A stretch of 64,000 bases of DNA from Bacteroidota bacterium (lineage in GTDB: Bacteria > Bacteroidota > Bacteroidia > CAILMK01 > JAAYUY01): positions 1 to 64,000 of the forward strand of contig JADHTG010000004.1 in NCBI GenBank assembly GCA_016776505.1. Reading direction: 5' to 3'. The position numbers and the translations under genes were made by a program. Of the stretch, positions 1-9,383 are shown piece after piece. Within the stretch, counting starts at the first letter, position 1; each line of letters opens with the position of its first letter. Below the pieces are notes generated by a model. The model was not told where the DNA came from. It made no database searches and saw only the letters and a program-made list of their open reading frames with translations.

Positions 1-256
1 GAGTTCGGGATAAGATTTAACTCACAGAAAACTAATGGTGTATTAGATTTGGGCTTATAATCATGAAGTAATAGCATGCTATTTCATTGATTTTAAGTTC
101 AAAGATGATGTACCATTAGCTTTCCCATTCATGGGTTTCAATGATTAGCCCATATACTTCCTCAAATTTCCTTGAATTATCCGGATAATACTTCGAAAAT
201 TTGAGTTGTCTATGAACTAATCATCTGAAACTGTGAGCAAAGCTTATCCCGAACTC
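1..256. mobile_element. MITE-like element with terminal inverted repeats and two internal hairpins
   Basis: The ends are inverted repeats. Positions 1-14 (GAGTTCGGGATAAG) are exactly complementary to 243-256, and the match continues with a few mismatches to CTCACAG, giving arms of 1-27 and 231-256. The interior folds into two nested hairpins. The left one pairs 32-39 with 112-119 around a 14-bp palindrome at 70-83. The right one pairs 136-148 with 217-230 and 161-170 with 195-205 around a palindrome at 176-189. There is no ORF inside. It ends 3 bp after the nth stop codon. The size and structure fit a non-autonomous miniature element, but the left flank lies outside the window, so no target duplication can be seen. 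Confidence 0.6.
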
Positions 257-259
257 AGG

Positions 260-901
260 TTAATAGTTTTTTTTGAAATAATTACAATGAGCCACTATCG
301 GGCACATTTCACATTTTGGTTTCCGGGCCTGACAAATATACCTGCCATGCAATATTAACCAGTGGTGATAATCGTGCAGTTTTTCTTTTGGAATTATTTT
401 CACCAATTGCTCTTCCACCTGCAAGGCGGTTTTTGATTTTTTTGCCAGGCCAATTCGCTGAGCCACTCTAAAAACATGAGTATCAACTGGCATGGTGGGC
501 TGGTTAAATGCAACGGAAGCGACCACATTAGCCGTTTTTCGACCTACTCCAGGTAGTTTCTGCAGCTTTTCTATTGTTTCTGGTATCTTGCCCTTAAACT
601 TTTCCATGACAGTATTTGCCATTCCAACCAGGTGTTTCGCTTTATTATTAGGATAGCTGCAGCTTTTAATCAGGGCAAAAACCTCCTCCACTTCAGCATT
701 AGCGAGACTTTCAACAGTGGGGAAACAATCAAATAATGCGGGAGTAATCAGGTTCACTCGTTTATCAGTGCATTGTGCTGACAAAATCACGGAGACAATC
801 AACTCATATGGATTTACGAAGTCCAGTTCCGTTTCGGGTACAGGTTGGTATTTCTCAAAAATCTCCCCAATTTTTAAAGCCAGTTCTTTCCTTTTTTGCA
901 T
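260..901 (-). CDS. nth: Endonuclease III (DNA glycosylase/AP lyase)
   Basis: Base-excision repair enzyme that removes oxidised pyrimidines and nicks abasic sites. In the 213-residue form the helix-hairpin-helix motif LPGVGRKTA lies at 116-124 with the catalytic Lys122, the catalytic Asp is Asp140 (VDTHVFR), and the C-terminal [4Fe-4S] ligands are Cys190, 197, 200 and 206 (C-x6-C-x2-C-x5-C). An in-frame ATG at 922 would add seven residues, but that ATG lies in the terminator hairpin of the upstream gene and the family normally begins near MQKRKELAL, so 901 is the better start. Length and motifs are normal for an active enzyme. A hairpin-rich element lies 3 bp downstream. Confidence 0.95.
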   Translation of the reverse strand: MQKRKELALKIGEIFEKYQPVPETELDFVNPYELIVSVILSAQCTDKRVNLITPALFDCFPTVESLANAEVEEVFALIKSCSYPNNKAKHLVGMANTVMEKFKGKIPETIEKLQKLPGVGRKTANVVASVAFNQPTMPVDTHVFRVAQRIGLAKKSKTALQVEEQLVKIIPKEKLHDYHHWLILHGRYICQARKPKCEMCPIVAHCNYFKKNY

Positions 902-911
902 ATGCGAAAAT

Positions 912-941
912 AAAAAAGCCATCCCAATAACGAGATGGCTT
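912..941 (-). terminator. Rho-independent terminator after the T9SS cargo gene
   Basis: On the minus strand a 7-bp stem (AAGCCAT at 941-935 paired with ATGGCTT at 922-916, 12-nt loop) is followed by a run of T. It lies 21 bp downstream of the stop of the 962-2230 gene. It covers the upstream candidate start of nth, which argues for the shorter nth protein. Confidence 0.75.
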
Positions 942-961
942 CCTTAACAATTATATTCAAA

Positions 962-2230
962 CTACCGAATCATTATTCTTTGTGTGCTTGAATAATCTCC
1001 TACATTTACTTTCACAAAGTATATACCTGCATCGAAATCGTTCGTATTTAAATTGATGTGATGCTCTCCTGCACGTAAACTGGCGCTTTCGATGGCCCTG
1101 ACTGTTTGTCCAAGAGGATTTACCAGGTCTACACTTACTTTTGCAGTATTTTCCAGCTTAACAGTCACTTTTGACTTGCCAGCAGATGGATTGGGATAAA
1201 CCTCACCTACTTTGAAGTTCACGTTATCTTCATTAATGGCATCTACCCAATCAGCGTCATATGTGATTTTGAAAAGCATATAAGGATAATAACTGACTCC
1301 AAATGCACTTCCTGGCAAATAACTATAATTTAACACGGCCAGATTACCTGTAAGTAATCCATATCTCACTTCATAGTTCATTAACATGCCATTATTATAG
1401 TTTGCAATTGGACTTCCATCCGGATCATAAAACATCTGATGCCAGAAATTATTTAGCTTTTTATAGGGTGAATAAGGATCGGGACCATATAAAGTATCAT
1501 CCATTTGATGAGAATATGCGGGTTGGAAAGTAAAGGTCACAGCAATCGCCGGATGCGGTGCTTTAGGCACATCCATATCTACGGCAAATTCCAACCATTT
1601 GTATTGTCCACCTGACCAGTTAGCTGTATCATCATAGTCTAATTCGTAACGAATTTCCTTATCATAGTCTACACCGCTTAATGTATTTTGGTCAAACTTT
1701 ACAGTTACCCAAGGTTCCTGGGTACTCGTCCAGGTATACCTGTCCAGTTTACTGGAATTGTAAAACTGGATCACCAGTTCATCTTTCAGCGCAGCATCAT
1801 TGTACTTTTCATAAAGATAACGGAATGCTATGGAGTCCAATTTATAGGGTTGTCTATCTTCCAGCTGACCGTTTCCATAAAAGCCAAAAATTTCATCCCT
1901 GCCATCAAATGCCGCTCCCATTGAATGCCAGCGCACCCTAAATAACTCTCCATCCGAATTGATTCTCACTACCTGTGAATCAGGAAATATGGCATTGGTA
2001 TAATATAATAAGGTTCCTCCAAGATAATAGTCAACTGCGGATGTATAGGAATACCATTCTTCCTGAATATCTTCACGATACACGGATTGCGGAGACATCC
2101 AATCAGTACCTTTTATCAATTTCTGATTCTCAATCCTGTCCCCCTTAAACTGTTTTTTAACAACTGGTGTTTGTGCAAAAAGGCTCATGCAAAACAAGGC
2201 CAGTGTAAATAGTAAAGCTAATTTTTTCAT
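962..2230 (-). CDS. Secreted protein with T9SS type A sorting domain
   Basis: A 422-residue exported protein. The start is placed at MKKLALLFTLALFCMSLFAQ, a clear signal peptide; the longer reading frame to 2314 adds 28 residues with no export signal. The middle (about 30-340) is rich in aromatic residues and beta strands and matches no family I recognise. The last roughly 75 residues, from the YPNPSAGK motif to the closing STQRIMIR, are a type A C-terminal domain that directs type IX secretion to the cell surface or medium. The gene stands alone, with a terminator 21 bp past its stop. Function unknown beyond secretion. Confidence 0.85.
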   Translation of the reverse strand: MKKLALLFTLALFCMSLFAQTPVVKKQFKGDRIENQKLIKGTDWMSPQSVYREDIQEEWYSYTSAVDYYLGGTLLYYTNAIFPDSQVVRINSDGELFRVRWHSMGAAFDGRDEIFGFYGNGQLEDRQPYKLDSIAFRYLYEKYNDAALKDELVIQFYNSSKLDRYTWTSTQEPWVTVKFDQNTLSGVDYDKEIRYELDYDDTANWSGGQYKWLEFAVDMDVPKAPHPAIAVTFTFQPAYSHQMDDTLYGPDPYSPYKKLNNFWHQMFYDPDGSPIANYNNGMLMNYEVRYGLLTGNLAVLNYSYLPGSAFGVSYYPYMLFKITYDADWVDAINEDNVNFKVGEVYPNPSAGKSKVTVKLENTAKVSVDLVNPLGQTVRAIESASLRAGEHHINLNTNDFDAGIYFVKVNVGDYSSTQRIMIR

Positions 2231-2406
2231 AGGTTTAAATTTTAATTCTTTAATCTTTTTATATGTATTCTTTGTTTTTAACAAGTTGATTTTTAATGCA
2301 TATACAGAATACAAATTACATTGGAATTATAAACATGCACTAAATTAATCTCAAAATTAGTCAATTAATAGTATTGTCAAAGTATTTCAGCAAATAATAA
2401 TCAGGT

Positions 2407-2462
2407 AAAAAACTGGCCATTACCATGTTAGACGAGATTTTAGATCTAATGGTTGCACCAGT
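2407..2462 (-). terminator. Terminator after hpt
   Basis: On the minus strand, about 22 bp after the hpt stop, ACTGG pairs with CCAGT, and an inner ACCATTAG pairs imperfectly with CTAACATGGT. A T6 run follows. The form is that of an intrinsic terminator with a long, bulged stem. Confidence 0.55.
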
Positions 2463-2484
2463 CTTTTTCATTATAACCAGCGGA

Positions 2485-3027
2485 TTAATCTTCCTTCAAG
2501 ACATAAAGGGAAGGATGGTTTCTTCCTTGTTCATTATAATCCAATCCATAGCCCACCAGGAATTTGTCAGGAACCTCAAATCCCACGTAATCAGGATCAA
2601 TCTTTTCGATAAGTGCTTCCTTCTTGAAAAGCAAGGTAGCAATTTTAATACTCGCTGGATCATGCTCTGCCAATGAATTCAACATCTCTTTCATGGTTCT
2701 TCCTGAATCAACAATATCTTCCAGAATAATTACATTTTTATCTTTTAGGCTTTTCATCAGGCCGATTAATACTTTCACTTTACCTGATGAATTTAAACCT
2801 TGATAAGAAGCCAGTTTGACAAAAGACAGCTCACAATGGAGATGAATTTCTTTCAGAAGATCAGAAGTAAAAAAGAAACTTCCATTTAATATGGACAAAA
2901 AGAGGACCTCTTTGCCAGCATAATCCCTATTAATCTGGGAAGCAAGTTCTGAAACTCTTATTAATATTTTATCCTGCTCGATAAATAGTTCGAAATCTTT
3001 ATCAAAAACAGTAATATTCTCTGACAT
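2485..3027 (-). CDS. hpt: Hypoxanthine phosphoribosyltransferase
   Basis: Purine salvage enzyme in the cytoplasm that joins hypoxanthine or guanine to PRPP to give IMP or GMP. The 180-residue protein has the PRPP-binding loop VIILEDIVDSGRT at 99-111, the flexible-loop SYQG segment near 74-77, and the C-terminal VGYGLDYNEQGRN typical of bacterial HPRTs. Length is normal for the family. It is a single-gene unit with its own -7 box at 3086-3093 and a terminator downstream, and it is divergent from the 3150-3680 gene. Confidence 0.95.
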   Translation of the reverse strand: MSENITVFDKDFELFIEQDKILIRVSELASQINRDYAGKEVLFLSILNGSFFFTSDLLKEIHLHCELSFVKLASYQGLNSSGKVKVLIGLMKSLKDKNVIILEDIVDSGRTMKEMLNSLAEHDPASIKIATLLFKKEALIEKIDPDYVGFEVPDKFLVGYGLDYNEQGRNHPSLYVLKED

Positions 3028-3085
3028 GTTGATATCGCATTGATTTGCAATAGCGCGTGGTGTCGCACAATTTTAAACAATAGCA

Positions 3086-3093
3086 CAAATTTA
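3086..3093 (-). promoter_or_regulatory. -7 element for hpt
   Basis: TAAATTTG on the minus strand matches the Bacteroidota -7 consensus TAnnTTTG exactly. It lies about 60 bp before the hpt ATG. No clear -33 TTTG was seen. On the plus strand a weaker TAACTTCG at 3107-3114 could serve the divergent gene. Confidence 0.5.
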
Positions 3094-3149
3094 ATCGAAT
3101 AATATATAACTTCGTTCGTGTGCACATTTTAAATAATTGTTAATCACAT

Positions 3150-3680
3150 ATGGAAATGAATAAGGATGATCTGGTTTTTTTGGCAAGCTTTTTAAACGAG
3201 GGATTAATAATTGATAAGTATCTGGATCCATACGAAATAGAAGAAGAAAAAGAGGCTATTTCAAAAGTGGAAGAAGCCGAAGAAGCTTTTGTTTCTGATA
3301 TCCTTTTCAAAGGAAGTAATAGCTCCAAAGTGGCTGTCTGCGTTCAGTATTCGGATGAAGAATGGATAAGTGTCAAAGATCGATTATTCCTGGATAAAAT
3401 ACTAGTCGCTGTCGGTTTGAGTTTGGAATCGATCGCTTTGATCAATTTGCACAATACCCAGAAAAAAAATATTTCCCAGGTGGGTGAAAAACTCCCCGAA
3501 AACAAAATCATTGCGTTTGGTCTCTCTTCATCTCTTGTCCAGGATTTTCCAAAGAATAAAATCACTCACAAAAACGGACAGGATTATTTATGTGTTGACT
3601 GGAGTCTGACTGATATTGCTATGAGTAAAGAGAAGAAGAATGTGCTGTGGAAAAATTTGAAATCTCTTTTTGAATTGTGA
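3150..3680 (+). CDS. Uncharacterised 176-aa protein, possible DNA polymerase III psi (HolD)-like
   Basis: A soluble, acidic protein with no signal peptide. Residues 1-55 are helical and Glu-rich. The rest alternates strands and helices. Two stretches recall E. coli HolD: a central segment around LDKILVAVGLSLESIALINL, and the C-terminal end where SLTDIAMSKEKKNVLWKNL resembles HolD's ALTDL...ALWQQI. HolD has a uracil-DNA-glycosylase-like fold. This is my recall of distant similarity, not an alignment, so the function is unproven. The start could also be the ATG at 3156. The stop codon abuts the stop codon of convergent atpG with no base between. Confidence 0.5.
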   Translation: MEMNKDDLVFLASFLNEGLIIDKYLDPYEIEEEKEAISKVEEAEEAFVSDILFKGSNSSKVAVCVQYSDEEWISVKDRLFLDKILVAVGLSLESIALINLHNTQKKNISQVGEKLPENKIIAFGLSSSLVQDFPKNKITHKNGQDYLCVDWSLTDIAMSKEKKNVLWKNLKSLFEL

Positions 3681-4556
3681 TTACAGGGTTGTACCTCCTA
3701 CGATTTCAAGAATTTCTTTTGTAATGGAGGCCTGTCTTTCTTTATTGTAAGTCAATTTGAGTTCAGCCAGTAGCTCTTCAGCATTTTCTGTGGCTTTATC
3801 CATCGCGGTCATACGAGCCCCGTGTTCAGAAGCATTTGATTCAAGGATTGTTCTGAAGAATTTAATCTTTAGAGAAGTGGGGATCAGCTCGTTGATAATG
3901 ATTCGTTCAGATGGTTCGAAAATAAAATTATGCTGAAATTGTTTTGTGTCACCTGCTGGATTCTCTTTTTCTGACAGGGACTCAATGGGAAGAAATTTAT
4001 CATTTGTAATGGTATAAACAGCTGGGTTTGTAAATGCATTATAAATTAATCGGATTTCGTCATATTCTTTTTCAGCAAAGGCAGTTAATATGCTGTCGGC
4101 TATTTTTTCCACCTCATCATAACTAACATTTGATGTCAAATCAACATATTTATCAATAACATGATATCCTTTGGGTGATTTGGAAAAAAAATCATAGCTC
4201 TTTTTCCCCAGGCAAATCAGGTCAACCTGGGTGCCATAGGAATCTATTAATGCAACTGCTTCTCGCACTACGACACTATTGAATGATCCACACAAACCTT
4301 TGTCGGAAGTAATCGGTATGATTAAAACTTTGTTGATTTCCCTTTCCTGAAAATAGGGATTAAAAGAAAGGTCTTCCATTCCTTCTGCAATGGGTATAAT
4401 AACTTCATTTATTTTGTTTGCATAAGGACGGATTTTCAAAATAGCATCCTGCGCTTTCCTGAATTTAGCAGCTGAAACCATTTTCATTGCACGTGTGATC
4501 TGTTGTGTTGATTTTACAGATCCTATTCTTGTTCTTATTTCTTTCAGGTTTCCCAT
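3681..4556 (-). CDS. atpG: ATP synthase F1 subunit gamma
   Basis: Central rotor shaft of the F1Fo ATP synthase. The 291-residue protein begins with MGNLKEIRTRIGSVKSTQQI and ends with a conserved helix containing RQASITKEILEIVGG. These two long helices form the coiled-coil shaft in the family. The middle (about 70-210) is the Rossmann-like globular part with the SDKGLCGSFN motif. It is the last gene of the operon, 15 bp after atpA, and its TAA abuts the stop of the convergent gene on the plus strand. There is no room for a separate terminator between them. Confidence 0.97.
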   Translation of the reverse strand: MGNLKEIRTRIGSVKSTQQITRAMKMVSAAKFRKAQDAILKIRPYANKINEVIIPIAEGMEDLSFNPYFQEREINKVLIIPITSDKGLCGSFNSVVVREAVALIDSYGTQVDLICLGKKSYDFFSKSPKGYHVIDKYVDLTSNVSYDEVEKIADSILTAFAEKEYDEIRLIYNAFTNPAVYTITNDKFLPIESLSEKENPAGDTKQFQHNFIFEPSERIIINELIPTSLKIKFFRTILESNASEHGARMTAMDKATENAEELLAELKLTYNKERQASITKEILEIVGGTTL

Positions 4557-4571
4557 ATACTAAATCACCCT

Positions 4572-6155
4572 TTATTGTTTCAGGTATTTGGGTTCAATAC
4601 TTTTGGCTACCTCTCTTAAAAGGTCCCGTATCCTGTCATCAATTTTTCCTTGTTTCAATAATTCAAGAACATCTTTGTTTTTGCTCGCCAAAACTTCCAG
4701 GTACTCTTCTTCAAACTCAATCACATCTTTCACCTGGATCTTACTCAATAATCCGCTAGTCCCCAGGAAGATAATAGCAATTTGATTTTCTATTGAGACA
4801 GGGCTATAGCGGTTTTGCTTCAATATTTCAACATTTCGCTCTCCTTTTGCAATAACCGCCTTGGTGGATGAGTCCAGGTCAGACCCAAACTTGGCAAATG
4901 TTTCCAGCTCACGGTATTGGGCCTGGTCGAGCTTTAATGTTCCTGCTACTTTTTTCATCGCTTTTATCTGGGCATTTCCTCCCACCCTGGAAACAGAAAT
5001 ACCTACATTAATTGCCGGTCTGACTCCAGAATTAAAAAGATTTGACTCCAGAAAAATCTGTCCATCTGTAATGGAAATGACATTGGTGGGAATATAGGCT
5101 GAAACATCACCGGCCTGGGTTTCAATAATGGGTAATGCAGTTAAAGAACCCCCTCCCTTTACTTTGCCCTTAATGGAATCGGGAATATCGTTCATTTTAG
5201 AAGCTACTTCATCAGATGCAATGACCTTACATGCTCTTTCCAATAAACGGCTGTGTAGATAAAACACATCACCCGGGTATGCTTCACGCCCCGGGGGTCT
5301 TCTCAATAATAAGGACACCTCCCTGTAGGAGACTGCTTGTTTCGATAAATCATCATAAATCACTAGTGCAGGTCTTCCTGTATCACGAAAATATTCCCCG
5401 ATGGAGCAACCTGCATAAGGAGCATAAAATTGCAAAGGTGCAGGCTCTGCTGCAGAAGCAGCAACAATGACCGTGTAAGCCATTGCCCCAAATTCTTCCA
5501 GTGTTTTTACCAGTTTGGCTACATTGGATTCTTTTTGACCAATGGCCACATAGATACAAATAACTGGCTCCCCTTTTTCGTAATTTTCTCTTTGGTTAAT
5601 GATGGTATCAATTGCAATGGTTGATTTTCCGGTTTGCCGGTCTCCGATTATCAGTTCTCTTTGTCCCCTACCAATAGGAATCATTGCATCTATGGCTTTA
5701 ATTCCTGTTTGCAGGGGTTCAGAAACAGGTTGCCTGAAAATAACCCCGGGAGCTTTTCTTTCAAGTGGCATTTCAAATTTCTCTCCTCCTATCGGACCTT
5801 TATTGTCAATGGGTTCTCCCAGTGAATTAACCACTCTCCCAAGCATCTCTTCACTCACCATGACGGAAGCTATCCGTTCTGTTCTTCTAACGACATCACC
5901 CTCCCTGAGTCCGTCTGAAGAACCCATCATAACCACACCTACATTATCCTCATCCAGATTCAGAACCACGCCTTTAACTCCTGTTGAAAACTCTACCAAT
6001 TCACCAGCGGCTACAGAATTCAAACCATATACCCGGGAAATTCCATCTCCAATTTCGAGTATATAACCAACTTCTTCAAGTTCTGTTTTTGAATCAAATC
6101 CTGAAAGTTCCTTTCTCAGAATAGATGAAATTTCACTTGGATTTATATCTGCCAT
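4572..6155 (-). CDS. atpA: ATP synthase F1 subunit alpha
   Basis: Non-catalytic nucleotide-binding subunit of F1, alternating with beta in the hexamer. The 527-residue protein has the Walker A motif GDRQTGKST near 170, the [12 protein letters not shown] segment that binds the delta region, the PGREAYPGD motif and the SVSRVGG signature. Length is normal. It sits 14 bp after atpH. The partner catalytic subunit beta (atpD) is not in this window. Confidence 0.98.
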   Translation of the reverse strand: MADINPSEISSILRKELSGFDSKTELEEVGYILEIGDGISRVYGLNSVAAGELVEFSTGVKGVVLNLDEDNVGVVMMGSSDGLREGDVVRRTERIASVMVSEEMLGRVVNSLGEPIDNKGPIGGEKFEMPLERKAPGVIFRQPVSEPLQTGIKAIDAMIPIGRGQRELIIGDRQTGKSTIAIDTIINQRENYEKGEPVICIYVAIGQKESNVAKLVKTLEEFGAMAYTVIVAASAAEPAPLQFYAPYAGCSIGEYFRDTGRPALVIYDDLSKQAVSYREVSLLLRRPPGREAYPGDVFYLHSRLLERACKVIASDEVASKMNDIPDSIKGKVKGGGSLTALPIIETQAGDVSAYIPTNVISITDGQIFLESNLFNSGVRPAINVGISVSRVGGNAQIKAMKKVAGTLKLDQAQYRELETFAKFGSDLDSSTKAVIAKGERNVEILKQNRYSPVSIENQIAIIFLGTSGLLSKIQVKDVIEFEEEYLEVLASKNKDVLELLKQGKIDDRIRDLLREVAKSIEPKYLKQ

Positions 6156-6169
6156 AAATGATTTTTTAC

Positions 6170-6709
6170 TTAATTAGATATTTCTTTTCGTATTCGATCC
6201 AGCTCATGCAAAACACTGGCATCCAGAAGTTTGTCATTATATTTTAACGAAAAACCTCCAATGATTTTCTCATCCACCTTGTTTTTCAGTTCTACTTGTT
6301 TATACCCACTGAGTTTGCTGATGAATGATTTAAGATTTTCAATAGTTCCCTCTTTTATTGGCACAGCTGTTACAATTTCAGCATCCACAATATGATGATG
6401 CTCAAAGAAAAGCTTATTAAATTGCTTGAAAATTTCAATGAGCAGGTTTTCCCTGCTATTTGCAACGATCAGGTGCATAAAAGCAAGTGTTTTCGACGAC
6501 ACATGCTTTTGAAAGACTTTATCAATTACTGCAGCTTTTTTATCTGCTTTTATTACCGGATTTTTTAAAAACACGGTCAATTCGCGATGGCCTGAAAAAA
6601 TCTCAAGTATCCGTTGTGCATCGGAATAAGCTTTATCTAAAAACGCTTCATCCTTTGCGAACATAAAAAAAGCTTCTGCATATCTTGATATTGCCCTGCT
6701 CTGTGTCAT
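6170..6709 (-). CDS. atpH: ATP synthase F1 subunit delta
   Basis: Stator subunit that joins the peripheral stalk to the top of the alpha/beta hexamer. The 179-residue protein has the all-helical N-terminal domain ([14 protein letters not shown] at 5-18) and the C-terminal sheet ending in [18 protein letters not shown], the characteristic end of the OSCP/delta family. It begins directly after the atpF stop codon (6709/6710), which suggests translational coupling. Confidence 0.96.
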   Translation of the reverse strand: MTQSRAISRYAEAFFMFAKDEAFLDKAYSDAQRILEIFSGHRELTVFLKNPVIKADKKAAVIDKVFQKHVSSKTLAFMHLIVANSRENLLIEIFKQFNKLFFEHHHIVDAEIVTAVPIKEGTIENLKSFISKLSGYKQVELKNKVDEKIIGGFSLKYNDKLLDASVLHELDRIRKEISN

Positions 6710-7210
6710 TTATTGAAGCTCCTTAATTTTACTTTCAATGAGCTGCTGGTGCTCTTCCTTAAATGAAAGTTCTTTCTTTATAATGAGGGATGCTGTTTCG
6801 ATGACCAATGCACTAATTTCACTTTTAATATCCCGAACTGTTTGTTGTCGCTCTCTTTTGATCATTTCATTTGCATCATCAATAAGTCGTTTTCCCTCTT
6901 TCCTGGCATCTTCTTTGGCTTGATTGACAATTTCATCACTTCGCTCTTTCGCCTCCTTAATGATGGTATCCCGTTCTTTCTGCCCTTCTGCTATTAATTC
7001 AAAGTTCTTTGCCATGAGGGTGTCTACTTCTTCACGAGCTTTAACAGCTTGTTTCAAAGCTTCATCAATACTTTCCTCACGGGATTTCAACATTTCTGTG
7101 ATGGGTTTCCATGCAAACTTTTTCAGCAAAAAAAGCAAGATCAAAAAAATCACTATGGTCCAGAACATCAACCCGATGTTAGGGGTTAGCAATGCATTGA
7201 GTATTAACAT
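6710..7210 (-). CDS. atpF: ATP synthase Fo subunit b
   Basis: Peripheral-stalk subunit. One N-terminal membrane helix (about 10-28, LMFWTIVIFLILLFLLKKFAW) is followed by a long, charged coiled coil to residue 166 with the usual heptad pattern. Length is typical of a homodimeric b subunit. No second b or b' gene is present. It lies 81 bp after atpE, a longer gap than elsewhere in the operon. Confidence 0.96.
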   Translation of the reverse strand: MLILNALLTPNIGLMFWTIVIFLILLFLLKKFAWKPITEMLKSREESIDEALKQAVKAREEVDTLMAKNFELIAEGQKERDTIIKEAKERSDEIVNQAKEDARKEGKRLIDDANEMIKRERQQTVRDIKSEISALVIETASLIIKKELSFKEEHQQLIESKIKELQ

Positions 7211-7291
7211 GTGAATAAGTTTTATAATTTAATCACTCCATCACCTGTCTTTAAAAGTCCAGGTAAAGCAGCAATGCAATTTTTTCAAAAA

Positions 7292-7543
<252 letters not shown>

Positions 7544-8680
7544 TTAATGTTCAGTTTCGACAGCCTGTCCAATAAACAAGGCTGATAAAGTTGTAAAAAT
7601 ATATGCTTGTAATAATGCAATTAAAATCTCAATAAAGTCGATAAACAAGGCAAAAATTACTGAAATGAATGAAGTAGCCCATCCAGCCCCGGGCGACATT
7701 CCCATTTTTCCAAAAATAAAGATGAGTGAAATAAAGGATAAAATCACTAAATGCCCTGCAGTGATATTTGCAAACAAACGAATCATGAGAGCAAATGGTT
7801 TGGTAAATACACTTACAAACTCAACGACCAGCATGATGGGTTTTACAAATATGGGAACTCCGGGAAACCAAAAAATATGCTTCCAATAAGATCCTTTTGC
7901 ACTTAAATTGGTTGCAAAAAAAGTAATAAGTGCCAATGATGCTGTTACAGAAAAATTCCCTGTTACATTGCTCGAAAACGGGATCAATCCCATCATGTTC
8001 AAAATCCAAATAAAGAAAAAGAAGTTCAGTAATAATGGTAAATATCTTTCGTATTTATGGGGTATATAGGTTTTTGCAATTTCATCTCTGACAAACACAA
8101 TGATGGGCTCCAGGGCACTTTGTAAGCCCCGCGGTGCAGAATTTGGATTTTGTTTATATTTTTTTGCGACACTTATAAATATCCATAGTAATAAGATAGC
8201 GGCAAAGACCATAAATAACACATTCTTTGTAATCGAAAAATCCAGTGGCTTGGATTTGGTAATCAAAGCATTTAATTGTACTTCTAATTCTTTCTTTTTC
8301 AGAGAATCTTTTTCGAGATGAATATTGTCTGTTAATTCTTTCAACTCAAATTCAGCCCCGGGAATCAGCATTTTTCCATGTAAGGCTTCCGGATTATACA
8401 AATATTCCTCGACATATCCAGCTTCTTCAGCATGATGAGTAGAAGCAAAGATGTTCAGTTCTTTTTCTTTTAAATTAATAAAAACTCTGGGCAGCTGAAT
8501 ACCTACTTTACTTCCATCTTGTTTCTCATAAAAATCCCAGGAATAGGAATCAGCAATATGATGAAGTGCAAAATTAACCAGGTTAAAGTCTTTTGAGTTC
8601 TTTTCACCACCTGATGCTGTAAGTAAAAGCGGATTTGCAAGAATAAATGCAATTAATATTTGTCTTATTTTGATATACAT
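7544..8680 (-). CDS. atpB: ATP synthase Fo subunit a, long Bacteroidota form
   Basis: Forms the ion half-channels against the c ring. At 378 residues it is longer than the usual 240-270. Residues 1-25 look like a signal or anchor, and 26-150 form a hydrophilic, extracytoplasmic extension seen in Bacteroidota a subunits. The channel domain follows, with membrane helices from about 152 onward and the essential Arg301 in ALMIRLFANITAGH. It starts 2 bp after the small membrane protein gene upstream. Confidence 0.95.
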   Translation of the reverse strand: MYIKIRQILIAFILANPLLLTASGGEKNSKDFNLVNFALHHIADSYSWDFYEKQDGSKVGIQLPRVFINLKEKELNIFASTHHAEEAGYVEEYLYNPEALHGKMLIPGAEFELKELTDNIHLEKDSLKKKELEVQLNALITKSKPLDFSITKNVLFMVFAAILLLWIFISVAKKYKQNPNSAPRGLQSALEPIIVFVRDEIAKTYIPHKYERYLPLLLNFFFFIWILNMMGLIPFSSNVTGNFSVTASLALITFFATNLSAKGSYWKHIFWFPGVPIFVKPIMLVVEFVSVFTKPFALMIRLFANITAGHLVILSFISLIFIFGKMGMSPGAGWATSFISVIFALFIDFIEILIALLQAYIFTTLSALFIGQAVETEH

Positions 8681-8682
8681 GT

Positions 8683-9078
8683 TTAACTATCTACTGCTTT
8701 TTCAGTCTTTTTTCGCAAAAAACGCACTAAAAAAGAGACCTCGAAAATAGTAAATAACAGGTAACTGAGAAAAAAACTCCCGACAAATATTAATAGATCA
8801 TTTTTAAAGGTTTCAAACACGAAATAAAAATACACAATGGCTATCAACATTTTAATAAACATAGCAGCTAAAGTGTAGGTTTGAAAGTTCCTGCTGTCTT
8901 TCATCAGGACATAAAGTAAAATAAGTCCTGAGACCAGCACCAGTACAAAAAAAATCAGGTAATTGCCCAGTACGCCTAATTGTAGTTTGGGTTCGAGAAA
9001 GGCAACAACGGGTATGGATAACAAAATTCCTGCGATCAGGCTAAAGATGCTGAACCTTTTTAAAAAAACCAGGTACAT
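8683..9078 (-). CDS. Small four-helix membrane protein, AtpI-like position
   Basis: A 131-residue integral membrane protein with four predicted helices (about 10-30, 38-58, 68-90, 95-118) and a Lys-rich C-terminus. Its place immediately before atpB (2 bp gap) is that of ATP synthase protein I, a factor helping c-ring assembly or Mg2+ supply in other bacteria. Sequence similarity to AtpI is weak, so the assignment rests mainly on topology and position. Confidence 0.65.
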   Translation of the reverse strand: MYLVFLKRFSIFSLIAGILLSIPVVAFLEPKLQLGVLGNYLIFFVLVLVSGLILLYVLMKDSRNFQTYTLAAMFIKMLIAIVYFYFVFETFKNDLLIFVGSFFLSYLLFTIFEVSFLVRFLRKKTEKAVDS

Positions 9079-9176
9079 AAAAGATATGCTTATTAATGAT
9101 TTGAAAAAATGTGTTAATGAATTTGTTTAGCATATAATGGCAAAAATAATCGAAAAAAAATGCACTGAATCAATAA

Positions 9177-9383
9177 TTATTTTAAAAATGTACGAATCAG
9201 CTGAACCAAAGCTACGATAATCATCAGGCTTGAAAAAATAATTGTATACATGCTGTTATTGGTCATGAAGTGCCTGTCCAGCCACTGGCCAAGCAAAACA
9301 CCCAGTAGTACCGTGGCCAGTATTTGAACCCCAAGAGAAATATATTTTATGTAGAAGGGTTGCTTATTCTTGATTTTCCTCAA
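9177..9383 (-). CDS. AtpZ/AtpI-like two-helix membrane protein
   Basis: A 68-residue protein with a basic N-terminus and two membrane helices (about 13-32 and 42-64) joined by a loop with GQWLDRHF. That loop and the Gly-rich first helix (VLLGVLLGQWLD) match the AtpZ/AtpI family found ahead of ATP synthase genes. The start overlaps the end of the bactofilin gene by 20 bp, linking the cytoskeletal and ATP synthase parts of one transcript. A 98-bp gap follows it. Confidence 0.75.
   Translation of the reverse strand: MRKIKNKQPFYIKYISLGVQILATVLLGVLLGQWLDRHFMTNNSMYTIIFSSLMIIVALVQLIRTFLK

Noticed and set aside
2425-2676. 83-aa plus-strand ORF overlapping hpt
   Set aside because: Lies mostly in the complement of hpt and in its terminator.
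5599-6066. 155-aa ORF antisense to atpA
   Set aside because: It is the opposite-strand shadow of a clear atpA; its composition is Ser/Thr/Pro-rich as expected from the complement, with no start signal.
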